From Polynucleobacter corsicus (GTDB lineage Bacteria > Pseudomonadota > Gammaproteobacteria > Burkholderiales > Burkholderiaceae): 64,000 nt of DNA. This document shows, in pieces, positions 52,725-61,720 of this stretch. A program made the translations under genes and the position numbers. How positions within the stretch are numbered: position 1 is the stretch's first letter; every line of letters begins with the position of its first letter. Under the pieces are notes generated by a model that saw only the letters and a list, made by a program, of their open reading frames with translations, ran no database searches and was not told where the DNA came from. The DNA lies in assembly GCF_018688255.1 (NCBI RefSeq), contig NZ_CP061314.1:372001-436000 (forward strand), in the 5' to 3' direction.

Positions 52725-52809
52725 GCCCCGGTGATGGAATTGGTAGACGTGCCGGACTCAAAATCCGGTGCCGCAAGGCGTGGCGGTTCAAGTCCGCCCC
52801 GGGGCACCA
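52725..52809 (+). tRNA. tRNA-Leu (anticodon CAA)
   Basis: Eighty-five bases including CCA: acceptor GCCCCGG with CCGGGGC, anticodon stem-loop CCGGA-CTCAAAA-TCCGG, a variable arm (GTGCCGCAAGGCGT) typical of a type II tRNA, and T-arm GGCGGTTCAAGTCCGCC. It reads UUG codons. It lies between the divergent yebC operon and the convergent cysB gene. Confidence 0.96.
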
Positions 52810-52851
52810 TCTCAATTAGGCTGTTATTCACGCCCCGAGATGTTCTAAATC

Positions 52852-53793
52852 TTAAATCTCGTAAGTTTCCGATTCACTATTCATTGCTTGCTCAACAATT
52901 TTCTTGGTGAGCGTTGGTGAAAACAGTTCAATGAAGGTGTAGACGAAAGAGCGTAAATAGGCGCCTTGCTTTACACCCAGATGTGTCACGTTGTTACCAA
53001 ACAAGTGCCCAACTGGAATGACTCGCAGATTGCGATCTCGGTCTGCGTCATAAGCTAATCCCGCAACGATGCCCACGCCCATCCCCGTCTCTACATAAGT
53101 CTTGATCACATCCGCATCAATTGCTTCCAAAATAATATCGGGGCTGAGATTGCGTTGTGCAAAAGCAGCATCAATCTTGCTGCGACCCGCAAATGCTTTG
53201 TCGTAGGTAATTAGCGGGTACTTCGCAATCTCTTCTAGCGTGATTGTGGATTGATTGAGGAGTGGGTGGCTTAGTGGCACCATGATGACGTGGTGCCACT
53301 GGTAGCCTGGAAGCGCCAGTACACCTGGGGTATTGGCAATGCCTTCAGTGGCAATTGCAATATCAGCGCGGTCATGAATGAGTAGCTCCGCAATTTGACC
53401 TGGGTTCCCTTGCTGAATACTGACTCGTACTTTTGGAAAGCGTTTTGTGAATTCAGTCAGTACTTTAGGTAAGGCATAACGCGCCTGAGTATGGGTGGTG
53501 GCAATCACAAAGTTACCCTGATCTTGACTGGCAAAATCTTTGCCCACTCTTCTTAAGGTTTCCACTTCATCCAGTATTCGCTCAATGGAAACGAGGATGC
53601 GCTTGCCAGGTTCGGTGAGGGAGCGAATGCGTTTGCCGTGGCGTCGGAATATTTCTACGCCAAGCTCATCCTCCAGCTCAATGATGGCCTTGGAGACCCC
53701 AGGCTGAGACGTAAAGAGCGCCTTGGCGGCCGAGGTGAGATTAAAGTTTTGCCTGACGGCTTCACGAACAAATCGAAATTGGTGCAAATTCAT
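52852..53793 (-). CDS. cysB: LysR-type regulator CysB
   Basis: This 313-residue LysR protein starts MNLHQFRFVREAVRQNFNLT and has the HTH AAKALFTSQPGVSKAIIELE. The ligand domain contains ATTHTQARYALP, FPKVRVSIQQGNP and ETGMGVGIVAG, the CysB/Cbl pattern for sulfate-starvation control by acetylserine. In this cluster-rich genome it may also affect selenate/sulfate balance, which is speculation. Convergent with tRNA-Leu. Confidence 0.93.
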   Translation of the reverse strand: MNLHQFRFVREAVRQNFNLTSAAKALFTSQPGVSKAIIELEDELGVEIFRRHGKRIRSLTEPGKRILVSIERILDEVETLRRVGKDFASQDQGNFVIATTHTQARYALPKVLTEFTKRFPKVRVSIQQGNPGQIAELLIHDRADIAIATEGIANTPGVLALPGYQWHHVIMVPLSHPLLNQSTITLEEIAKYPLITYDKAFAGRSKIDAAFAQRNLSPDIILEAIDADVIKTYVETGMGVGIVAGLAYDADRDRNLRVIPVGHLFGNNVTHLGVKQGAYLRSFVYTFIELFSPTLTKKIVEQAMNSESETYEI

Positions 53794-53854
53794 AGGATTC
53801 CATTCTTTATATCAACCACGATATAGGAATCAAATTCTATATGATTTTGGGGTA

Positions 53855-55009
53855 TTAAGCTCTAGAGACCCAACGTAAACCTACTATCGCCAAAATAAAA
53901 TACAGCAGCGGTGGTGTGAGGGCAGTCAGCAATGCCGGCCATGATCCTAAAAGCCCCACATTGGAGAAGAGAGAATTAAAAAGCTGGAAGCTCATGCCCA
54001 GCATGATGCCGCCAAATACCTTAATGCCAACGCTGCCTGCCCGAACCTTTAAGTAGGCAAATGGCAAAGCCAGCGCCAGCATGACAAAGATCGTAAATGG
54101 ATAAATTACTTTTTTCCAAAAGGCAATGGAATGCCTTTGCGCATCTTGTTTGTTATCTCTTAAGTGAGAAATGAACCGACCCAAACTAAAGATCGACATT
54201 TTTTCTGGACTAACTAAAAGTACGCTCAAAATTTGTGGAGTGACTTCGGAATCTAAACTAACAATTGGGTGTGAGAAAGTTTGCGCTGAATAGACTGGGT
54301 TGAGTGGGTCGGTCTGCTTGGTTTCTTTGAAGCGAGTTTCTGTGACATCATCCAGAATCCAAGTTCCAGTTTGATCAAAGCGTCCAGATGCAGCACTCCG
54401 AATAGAGAGTAGGCGATAGGCATCATCAAACTCATACATGCGAATATTTTTGATTTCGTTGCCTTGTTCAATTTTGCCAACGTTGACATAGCGAACTCCC
54501 GGCCTAATTGGCCCACTACCGTCCTCATCACGTAAGCGATCTTTTACCCACACTCCAGTTTTAAATTGCGAGCTATAGGATGAACCCAAAGCCTTCATAC
54601 GAATTTGGTCAGATAAGTTTTCTGTGTACGGTCCAAGCCATTCACTCATCGCGAGCGTAGCAATAACTAAAGGCAGTGAAATCTTCGCGAGAGTTGTTAA
54701 TCCCCTGCGCATATCTAATCCAGCAATACGTAAGATGGTGAACTCAGATTGACTTGCCAGCATTGCAAATACGTAGATGCTGCCAATCAAACCGGCGATG
54801 GGAATAATTTCAGAAATGCGGCTTGGTGCTTTCAATAAAACATGCAGCAAGGCTAGTGGCAAGGTGTATTGACCCTTAACTGAACCAAGCTCACTGAGGA
54901 TGTCAAAAAATAAGAACAGTGCAACTAAGGCAAAGAGAATGAAGCCAAAGGCAGCATAAATTTGCCTGGCTAAATAGCGTTCAAAAATATAGGGGAATAG
55001 GTATTTCAT
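53855..55009 (-). CDS. lptG: LPS export permease LptG
   Basis: This 384-residue inner-membrane protein forms the LptB2FG transporter that extracts LPS for the Lpt bridge. It has an N-terminal membrane block (FGFILFALVALFLFFDILSE and two more), a periplasmic beta-jellyroll of about 170 residues (GVRYVNVGKIEQGNEIKNIRMYEFD within), and three C-terminal membrane segments. Its start overlaps the lptF stop codon by four bases. Confidence 0.93.
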   Translation of the reverse strand: MKYLFPYIFERYLARQIYAAFGFILFALVALFLFFDILSELGSVKGQYTLPLALLHVLLKAPSRISEIIPIAGLIGSIYVFAMLASQSEFTILRIAGLDMRRGLTTLAKISLPLVIATLAMSEWLGPYTENLSDQIRMKALGSSYSSQFKTGVWVKDRLRDEDGSGPIRPGVRYVNVGKIEQGNEIKNIRMYEFDDAYRLLSIRSAASGRFDQTGTWILDDVTETRFKETKQTDPLNPVYSAQTFSHPIVSLDSEVTPQILSVLLVSPEKMSIFSLGRFISHLRDNKQDAQRHSIAFWKKVIYPFTIFVMLALALPFAYLKVRAGSVGIKVFGGIMLGMSFQLFNSLFSNVGLLGSWPALLTALTPPLLYFILAIVGLRWVSRA

Positions 55010-56121
55010 CTATTAGCCAAGAACGCAGGTAGCTGACGGCGCCACCATTTCAACGATGGATTAATACGATTACGAATGAGTAAAAAAGCCATGCCAAAAG
55101 CGAGGACATGTATGGGCCAAGCCGCCACCCAAACATTCACCTTGCCTTGCGACACAAAGTTTTGCGTGAGGTTTAAGAGGTTGCTGTAAATGAGGTATAT
55201 CAACACCGCATAAAACATGGCTGTGTAATTGCCTAACCTTGGATTGACATAGGCAAGCGGGATCGCTATTAATACAAGCCCAAGAGCCATTAGTGGCAAA
55301 CCGATCCTCCACAGCAATTCAGCGCGATTGGGATTAATGGCGGACGCATTGGGATCATTTAACAACTCAGATACGGATTTTTCGCGATCACGCGGCGCTG
55401 GATCGAGTGCACTCTTGTTTTGGATTTGGGTGCTGTATTCCGCGAACTCCAGAATCCTAAAATCAGGCTGTGTTGGCATTCCTTCATAGCGCCGGCCATT
55501 ATTGAGCACTATGGATTTACCGCTACCCTCTGTATTCTCAATAAATCCGGTAGAGGCAACGGCGACACTCAAGCGACCATTTTTGGTTTCTGCGGCAAAG
55601 ATATTTTTCACTTCTTTTTTATTGATATCTAACTCTTCAATGAAAAATACGCGCTCGGCTTTGGCCGATTCTCTAAACTGGCCAGCAGCAACCATGGAGA
55701 CATCACTTCGTTGCTGAAAGCGCTGGCTAATGAGGGTGGATTCGCGGTTAGCCCAGGGCCAAACAAAGAGGGCTAAGAGCGCAATGATGACGATGAGCGG
55801 CGCTGCAAAACGCAGAATGGGTCGAATGAGGCTGGCAATACTGAGGCCGCTAGCAAACCAAACAATCATTTCTGAGTCTTTGTACCAACGCACTAGCACC
55901 ATGAGAACAGCCACAAAGAGGGAGACTGTCAAAAGAACGGCCATATAGCCTAGAGTAGCCAGTGCAATGAGGACTAGCGCATCCTCTGGATTGACGGCAC
56001 CATTGGCTGCAAAGCCCAGAATTCGGATAACCAGAGTAGTAATCATGATGGTTACCAGGACCAAAAAAACGCCACCAGTCGTAAAACTGAGTTCGCGGCG
56101 AAGGGCTTGGTGAAAAATCAT
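55006..56121 (-). CDS. lptF: LPS export permease LptF
   Basis: Partner of LptG, 371 residues: RRELSFTTGGVFLVLVTIMITT at the start, periplasmic domain from about 130 to 250 (AKAERVFFIEELD, VSTGFIENTEGSGKSIVLNNG), and three C-terminal membrane segments (LGLVLIAIPLAYVNPRLG). Divergent from pepA with a 118-base control region. Confidence 0.93.
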   Translation of the reverse strand: MIFHQALRRELSFTTGGVFLVLVTIMITTLVIRILGFAANGAVNPEDALVLIALATLGYMAVLLTVSLFVAVLMVLVRWYKDSEMIVWFASGLSIASLIRPILRFAAPLIVIIALLALFVWPWANRESTLISQRFQQRSDVSMVAAGQFRESAKAERVFFIEELDINKKEVKNIFAAETKNGRLSVAVASTGFIENTEGSGKSIVLNNGRRYEGMPTQPDFRILEFAEYSTQIQNKSALDPAPRDREKSVSELLNDPNASAINPNRAELLWRIGLPLMALGLVLIAIPLAYVNPRLGNYTAMFYAVLIYLIYSNLLNLTQNFVSQGKVNVWVAAWPIHVLAFGMAFLLIRNRINPSLKWWRRQLPAFLANR

Positions 56122-56239
56122 GAATAAATGGTGAGTTCACTGTTATTGGCCCACTCAAGATGTGAACCTGCATCTCGGAGGATAATGGATAAACACCCTT
56201 TTTTTCCCTTGAATTGACTTAAAAATACCTCAAGACATC

Positions 56240-57841
56240 ATGACTATCCAATTTAGCACCAAGATTTTCGCGCAAGCCGATCTGAATAACCCTAAGCAAC
56301 TCAAAGCAAGCTTAGCCACTTTATTGGCGCAGAGCTCAGACTGCTTAGTTTTGGCCTACACAAAGGCGGACTTAGATGCTTTAGCAACAGCCAAATCCAA
56401 ATCTGGACTCTTAGTCGAGCTGGATCGTCTGCTTGGCGGTTCTGTCACCCATGCTAATCTTGTTGGCGACCTCGATACTCAGCAGGCTTCTACCTGTGTA
56501 ATTCGTGCTGAAAAGTCTTGGGCCACATCTGGAGTGAAAGTAAAACGCGTTCTCTTGGTATCTTTGGGTGACATTGCTCCAGCTAGTGCACGTAGCCTGA
56601 GCTCATATTCAAAAATTGCGCGCGCCACATTGAAGCAGCTCAGCGGTGGCTCTATTCAGAGTGCCTTGTGGTTTATTCCGAGTTTCGCTTTGGGTCATCG
56701 TGCAGAGTTCATTGCCGAAGAGGTGCGCTTGACCATTCAGTATGCTGGCGACCAGGCATATCGCTTTGGGGTTCGCCAACCGGCCATGAAGTTCAAGGCC
56801 AAAGATAAAGCGGATACGTTTAACCATCTCACTTTTGCAGGAAATGATACTTGCGCTAAAGAGCTCAAGGCTGCAGTACCAGAGGGTGCGGCAATGGTTG
56901 AGGGTATGAACTTAGCTAAAGACTTAGGTAATTTGCCCCCCAATATTTGTACGCCAACTTATCTAGGTAAGGCAGCGCAAGGCTTAAGTAAAAAGACTGG
57001 ATTAAAGGTTGAGGTTTTAGGTCGTAAGCAAATTGAAGCCTTAGGTATGGGTTCATTTTTATCTGTAGCCCAAGGTTCAGATACGCCACCACAATTTATT
57101 GTGATGCGTCACCTCGGTGGCAAAGTAGGTGATGCTCCGATTGTGTTGGTGGGCAAGGGCATTACCTTTGACACCGGTGGTATTTCTCTTAAGCCTGGTG
57201 AGGCGATGGATGAGATGAAGTACGACATGTGCGGCGCAGCCTCCGTGATTGGCACGATGTACGCTACAGCTTTAATGAAGTTGAAAAGGAATGTCATTGG
57301 TGTGATTCCTACTTGTGAAAATATGCCTTCCGGTAATGCCACTCGCCCTGGCGATATTGTGAAGAGCATGTCGGGGCAAACAATTGAGATTCTCAATACC
57401 GACGCCGAGGGTCGCTTGATCCTGTGTGATGCTTTAACTTATGTTGAGCGCTTCAAGCCTAAAGCGGTGATTGATGTAGCCACCTTAACTGGCGCCTGCA
57501 TCATTGCATTGGGCCATGTGCATAGCGGAGTATTTTCTGATGACGAGGGTTTAGTTAATTCACTCACGAAGGCAGGCCACGCCTCATTAGATACTGTATG
57601 GCGTTTGCCTTTGGATGCGGCCTATCACGAACAGTTGAAATCGAACTTTGCAGATGTAGCCAATATTGGTGGACGTCCAGCAGGTAGTGTGACCGCAGCC
57701 TGTTTCTTATCGCGCTTCACCGAAAAATACAAATGGGCTCACTTGGATATCGCCGGCACCGCTTGGAAGAGTGGCGCTGCCAAAGGTTCAACTGGACGCC
57801 CAGTTCCCTTGCTCGTGAATTATTTGCTAGAGCAAAAGTAA
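56240..57841 (+). CDS. pepA: Leucyl aminopeptidase
   Basis: This 533-residue M17 metallopeptidase removes N-terminal residues and can act as a DNA-binding regulator. Metal and catalytic motifs: VGKGITFDTGGISLKPGEAMDEMK (core GKGITFDTGG), NTDAEGRLILCDAL near residue 393, and the Lys in the first block. A longer-than-usual N-terminal domain precedes the catalytic part. It is followed by holC after 3 bases, as in many proteobacteria. Confidence 0.96.
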   Translation: MTIQFSTKIFAQADLNNPKQLKASLATLLAQSSDCLVLAYTKADLDALATAKSKSGLLVELDRLLGGSVTHANLVGDLDTQQASTCVIRAEKSWATSGVKVKRVLLVSLGDIAPASARSLSSYSKIARATLKQLSGGSIQSALWFIPSFALGHRAEFIAEEVRLTIQYAGDQAYRFGVRQPAMKFKAKDKADTFNHLTFAGNDTCAKELKAAVPEGAAMVEGMNLAKDLGNLPPNICTPTYLGKAAQGLSKKTGLKVEVLGRKQIEALGMGSFLSVAQGSDTPPQFIVMRHLGGKVGDAPIVLVGKGITFDTGGISLKPGEAMDEMKYDMCGAASVIGTMYATALMKLKRNVIGVIPTCENMPSGNATRPGDIVKSMSGQTIEILNTDAEGRLILCDALTYVERFKPKAVIDVATLTGACIIALGHVHSGVFSDDEGLVNSLTKAGHASLDTVWRLPLDAAYHEQLKSNFADVANIGGRPAGSVTAACFLSRFTEKYKWAHLDIAGTAWKSGAAKGSTGRPVPLLVNYLLEQK

Positions 57842-57844
57842 TTC

Positions 57845-58312
57845 ATGGCTCGGATTGATTTTCATAGCAACGTGAGCGATAAGCTGGAGTACGCTTGTCG
57901 CTTAACGCGCAAGATCTGGAGTGCCACACCTGCTGGCGAGCCTGTGCGCAATATCGTGATGGTGGGCGAGAAAGCGGATCTCAAAAAGTTGGATGAATTA
58001 CTGTGGGCATTTAGTGCAACGGATTTCTTGCCACATTGCTTGATTGAAGATGAAACAGCAATCGATACACCTATTTTGCTGACAGATGATTTTCTGTCAC
58101 CCGCTTTATCCCACCTTCCTCATGCAGATGTGTTGATCCATTTGGGAATGCGTATGCCATCTGACGTTCCAGGTTTACTTGCTCGCTTTCCTCGCATCGT
58201 TGAGGTTGTGACTGTTGACGAAGCAGAGCGCCTTGCTGGTCGTGAACGTTACAAAGCCTATCGTGACTTAGGTCACGAGCTGCATAACTTCGATCAATCT
58301 AAAGCGGGATGA
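57845..58312 (+). CDS. holC: DNA polymerase III chi subunit
   Basis: A 155-residue protein with the HolC pattern: IDFHSNVSDKLEYACRLTRKIW at the start, LKKLDELLWAFSATDFLPHCL, TPILLTDDFLSPALSHLPHADVLIHLG and EVVTVDEAERLAGRERYKAYRDLGHEL, each visible by its core. Chi links the clamp loader to SSB. It is in the pepA-holC-lgt order. Confidence 0.92.
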   Translation: MARIDFHSNVSDKLEYACRLTRKIWSATPAGEPVRNIVMVGEKADLKKLDELLWAFSATDFLPHCLIEDETAIDTPILLTDDFLSPALSHLPHADVLIHLGMRMPSDVPGLLARFPRIVEVVTVDEAERLAGRERYKAYRDLGHELHNFDQSKAG

Positions 58313-58328
58313 TGATTAGTCTCTCAGT

Positions 58329-59126
58329 ATGTTGATTCATCCCGAATTTGATCCTGCTGTCATTCGCATTGGCTCATTTGCCATCCACTGGTATGGCTTG
58401 ATGTATCTCTTGGCGTTTACTCAATTCTTATTGCTGGGTCGTTTGCGTATTCGCATTCCGCGATACCAATCTTTGGGTTGGTCGTATAAAGACCTTGAAG
58501 ATCTTTTGTTTGTTGGTGTCTTAGGCGTGGTGCTTGGTGGGCGTTTGGGTTACACCTTGTTCTATATGCCAGGCTACTACTTTGCAAATCCTCTGAGTGT
58601 CTTCAAGATTTGGGAAGGCGGCATGTCTTTTCATGGCGGGCTCCTGGGCGTTTTGCTTGCTTTATTTTGGTTTGCCTATCGCCGTAAGGTTTCATTCTTT
58701 GTTGTCAGTGATTTAGTTGCGCCACTGGTTCCATTTGGCTTGGCGTTTGGTCGCTTGGGTAATTTTATTAATGGCGAGCTGTGGGGAAGGCCGACAGACT
58801 TACCTTGGGCTATGGTTTTCCCAATGGTTGACTCAATTCCCCGTCACCCCTCTCAGATTTACCAGTTTTTCGGTGAGGGGATTTGCTTGGGCATCATCCT
58901 TTGGATCTATTCCAGTAAGCCGCGCAGGGTGGGGCAGATTTCAGGTTTATTTTTGCTGGGTTACGGAGTTTGCCGTTTCTTGGCAGAATTTGCCCGCGAG
59001 CCTGACGCTTTCTTGGGGCTCCTTGGTCTTGGTCTTTCCATGGGTCAGTGGCTTTCTGCGCCCATGATCATTTTCGGAATTTACCTTATAGTGAGAGTAA
59101 ATACGAAAACAGGCGCTTATCAGTAG
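58329..59126 (+). CDS. lgt: Prolipoprotein diacylglyceryl transferase
   Basis: This 265-residue inner-membrane enzyme attaches diacylglycerol to the lipobox cysteine. Seven hydrophobic segments are present. Signature motifs are IHWYGLMYLLAF, GGMSFHGGLLGVLLALF, FGRLGNFINGELWGRPTDLPWAM (core GRLGNFINGE) and RHPSQIYQ. Needed for lipoproteins such as the one at 23139. Confidence 0.96.
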   Translation: MLIHPEFDPAVIRIGSFAIHWYGLMYLLAFTQFLLLGRLRIRIPRYQSLGWSYKDLEDLLFVGVLGVVLGGRLGYTLFYMPGYYFANPLSVFKIWEGGMSFHGGLLGVLLALFWFAYRRKVSFFVVSDLVAPLVPFGLAFGRLGNFINGELWGRPTDLPWAMVFPMVDSIPRHPSQIYQFFGEGICLGIILWIYSSKPRRVGQISGLFLLGYGVCRFLAEFAREPDAFLGLLGLGLSMGQWLSAPMIIFGIYLIVRVNTKTGAYQ

Positions 59127-59255
59127 TTAAAAATCCTATTTTCTGGGTCTTTTGTAGTTAATTTCTCGAAGTTAACTGGATTGCTCGGAAAAGCAGTGAA
59201 ATTCCACTGAATCTGCCTAATTTCAGACTATCTCTACCTCAATCGAAAGTAATTC

Positions 59256-60560
59256 ATGCTGGAAAAGCTCACTAAAGCTCGAAATTTGTCTAAGGCAAAT
59301 AACGCCATCAAGCGTTTGATATCGGAGCGAGGAGAATCGAATGCGCTCAGCATGGCAGATGACGTGGTTAACAACTACCGTAAGTTGTCAAAAGATCAAT
59401 ACGTCTCATTTTTTACTTTTTTGTTTGAGAAGCTTAATCCTCAAGCTGATGCAGTGCTGAAAGCGGCGCAAAATTTTGTAGCTGACTCTAATGCACGTAA
59501 TTACATCCAGTTGCAAAAAGTGTCTGAATCTCCTCGTCAAGAATTCTTCCGCCGCTTAAATCGTGCCAGCCACGGTACTGCAGCTGTAGTGCAAATGCGC
59601 CGTGATTTATTGCAGCTATTAGATAAAAAGCCTGAGTTAGCTGCTGTGGATTTTGATATGCGCCACTTACTGTCTTCTTGGTTTAATCCGGGGTTTCTGA
59701 AGATGCATCAGGTTGACTGGAAGTCCCCTGCAGAGGTGCTTGAGAAGCTAATTCAACATGAGGCAGTGCATGCCATTGATGGTTGGGATGACCTGCGCCG
59801 CCGCCTGCAGCCTGATCGTCGTTGCTTTGCCTTCTTTCATCCACAACTTCCCAGTGAGCCCCTCATTTTTGTGGAGGTGGCGCTCCTACCTGAGATTCCA
59901 ACGGTGATCACACCATTGGTTAATAAAAAAGCAGAAACAGTAGATCAGGCCTCCCAATACAAAGTCGCCGTTTTTTATTCGATTAGCAATTGCGAGTCTG
60001 GACTTCGCGGTGTGTCGATGGGTAACTTTTTAATTAAGCGGGTAGCCGAGCAGTTGCATGCCGAGTTCCCTGGAATAAAAACTTTTGTGACTTTGTCGCC
60101 TATTCCAGGATTCATGGATTGGGTGGCTGCTGGTGCGAATTTAGGTGATGGTGTCCCAGCTGATAGATTGAAGCCAAACCTCAGGGTGGCGCGAGATGCT
60201 GCTTTAGCCGTACTGGGGCTTGAGAGTCAATCCTGGAGTGAGAGATTGTCAGGTGGGTGGCATCCCGATCTAGCTTCCGAAAAAGAAAAAACGGCTTTAT
60301 TGAGTTTGGCGAGTATGTATTTAGGCTTGGCCTCTACCGGGCGCGATGGTAACCCAGTGGCGAAGTTTCATTTGGGTAATGGTGCCAAATTGCATCTAGT
60401 GAACTGGGCGGGCGATCTATCACGCAAAGGCTTGCGTCAATCTGCCGGCTTGATGGTCAACTACCTTTATGACCTAGGAAGCGTGGAGGATAACCATGAG
60501 CGCTTTGCCAACGGTGAAATCGTGTATTCCAGGGCTGTTGGTAAGTTAATGGCCCCCTAG
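59256..60560 (+). CDS. Malonyl-CoA decarboxylase
   Basis: A 434-residue enzyme converting malonyl-CoA to acetyl-CoA. The all-helical N-terminal half is followed by the acyltransferase-like catalytic half with RRCFAFFHPQLPSEPLIFVEVAL (core HPQLPSEPLIFVE, catalytic Ser/Glu) and ISNCESGLRGVSMGNFLIKRV with the second Ser and near it TLSPIPGFMDW. Length and order are typical. It begins a malonate set with a Bug-type binding protein and MatB. No acetyl-CoA carboxylase or MatC carrier is adjacent. Confidence 0.92.
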   Translation: MLEKLTKARNLSKANNAIKRLISERGESNALSMADDVVNNYRKLSKDQYVSFFTFLFEKLNPQADAVLKAAQNFVADSNARNYIQLQKVSESPRQEFFRRLNRASHGTAAVVQMRRDLLQLLDKKPELAAVDFDMRHLLSSWFNPGFLKMHQVDWKSPAEVLEKLIQHEAVHAIDGWDDLRRRLQPDRRCFAFFHPQLPSEPLIFVEVALLPEIPTVITPLVNKKAETVDQASQYKVAVFYSISNCESGLRGVSMGNFLIKRVAEQLHAEFPGIKTFVTLSPIPGFMDWVAAGANLGDGVPADRLKPNLRVARDAALAVLGLESQSWSERLSGGWHPDLASEKEKTALLSLASMYLGLASTGRDGNPVAKFHLGNGAKLHLVNWAGDLSRKGLRQSAGLMVNYLYDLGSVEDNHERFANGEIVYSRAVGKLMAP

Positions 60561-60667
60561 CACTTTCCCTTAGGTGGATTTTTGCGGCAAGCCTTAAGTG
60601 CCCTTAAAATAGGTGCTGTATTTATAAATATGAAGTCAATCATGAGATTGATATAAAAGGAGACAAA

Positions 60668-61663
60668 ATGTTTAATCAAATAAACAAGTCAGTATTTTCT
60701 TTGGGCATCCTTAAGAAGCTAGCTTTTTTAGTCTGTGCCGCCCCGCTCGCTGTATTTGCACAAGAATGGCCAGCTAAGCCCATCACTTTTTTAAATCCGT
60801 TCCCGGCTGGTGGTGGAACGGATGCTTTCGCTAGACCATTGGCTGCTCAACTAACGGAGCAGCTCGGTAAGCAAATCATTATCGATAACCGTGGTGGTGC
60901 AGGCGGCACTGTTGGTGCCTCAGTTGCTGCCAAGGCTGCCCCTGACGGATACACCTGGTTCATTGGTGCTACCCATCACACCATTGCGCCTTCGATGTAT
61001 AAAAACTTAGATTACGACATCGAGAAGAGCTTTATTCCGGTTGCGATGATTGCTAACGTGCCACAAGTGTTAGTGATTAATCCACAGCGCGTGAGTGCAC
61101 GTAATGCTAAAGAGTTCATTGAGCTCATGAAGAAAAACCCAGGTAAATACAACTTTGCCAGCGCGGGTAGTGGCACAGTTCATCACCTGGCTGGTGAATT
61201 ATTTAAGATTCAAACAGGCTCTTTCATTACTCATATTCCATATCGTGGTGCTGGCCCAGCAATGAATGATTTATTGGCCGGTCAGATTGACTTGGAGTTC
61301 GATGGTCTTGCCACTTCTGCTCCTCAGATTAATGCTGGAAAGTTGGTGGCAATTGCTTTGGCGTCCAATAAGCGCTCACCTGCCATCCCAAATGTACCTA
61401 CCTTTAAAGAATCTGGCCTGCCCGACTACGAAGTTTCTACTTGGTATTCTTTGTTCGCTCCGGCCGGCACTCCTAGACCTATCGTGGACAGAATGATTGT
61501 TGAAGTGCAGAAGGCGTTGAATACGCCAAAGCTCAAAGCGATTTGGGAGAAGAATGGTTCTGATACACCAACTCTCTCTGGCGATGCTTTTGGTAGGCAG
61601 GTGCGCGCTGACGTAGTGCGTTGGTCTAGCGTGGTTAAGAAATCTGGCGCTTCATTAGATTAA
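60668..61663 (+). CDS. Bug/TctC-family periplasmic binding protein
   Basis: This 331-residue exported binding protein has a signal peptide (to AVFAQEWP) and the Bug pattern ITFLNPFPAGGGTDAFARPLAAQL, NRGGAGGTVGASVAAKAAPDGYT, HIPYRGAGPAMNDLLAGQID. It sits between malonyl-CoA decarboxylase and malonyl-CoA synthetase, so its ligand is probably malonate or a similar dicarboxylate. The TctA/TctB membrane partners are absent here. A good AAGGAG precedes the ATG. Confidence 0.9.
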   Translation: MFNQINKSVFSLGILKKLAFLVCAAPLAVFAQEWPAKPITFLNPFPAGGGTDAFARPLAAQLTEQLGKQIIIDNRGGAGGTVGASVAAKAAPDGYTWFIGATHHTIAPSMYKNLDYDIEKSFIPVAMIANVPQVLVINPQRVSARNAKEFIELMKKNPGKYNFASAGSGTVHHLAGELFKIQTGSFITHIPYRGAGPAMNDLLAGQIDLEFDGLATSAPQINAGKLVAIALASNKRSPAIPNVPTFKESGLPDYEVSTWYSLFAPAGTPRPIVDRMIVEVQKALNTPKLKAIWEKNGSDTPTLSGDAFGRQVRADVVRWSSVVKKSGASLD

Positions 61664-61720
61664 TTAGTTATGGCTTGAACTGTTTGAATTGTTCTTATTG
61701 TTTGGTTTTTTGAGGCTCGA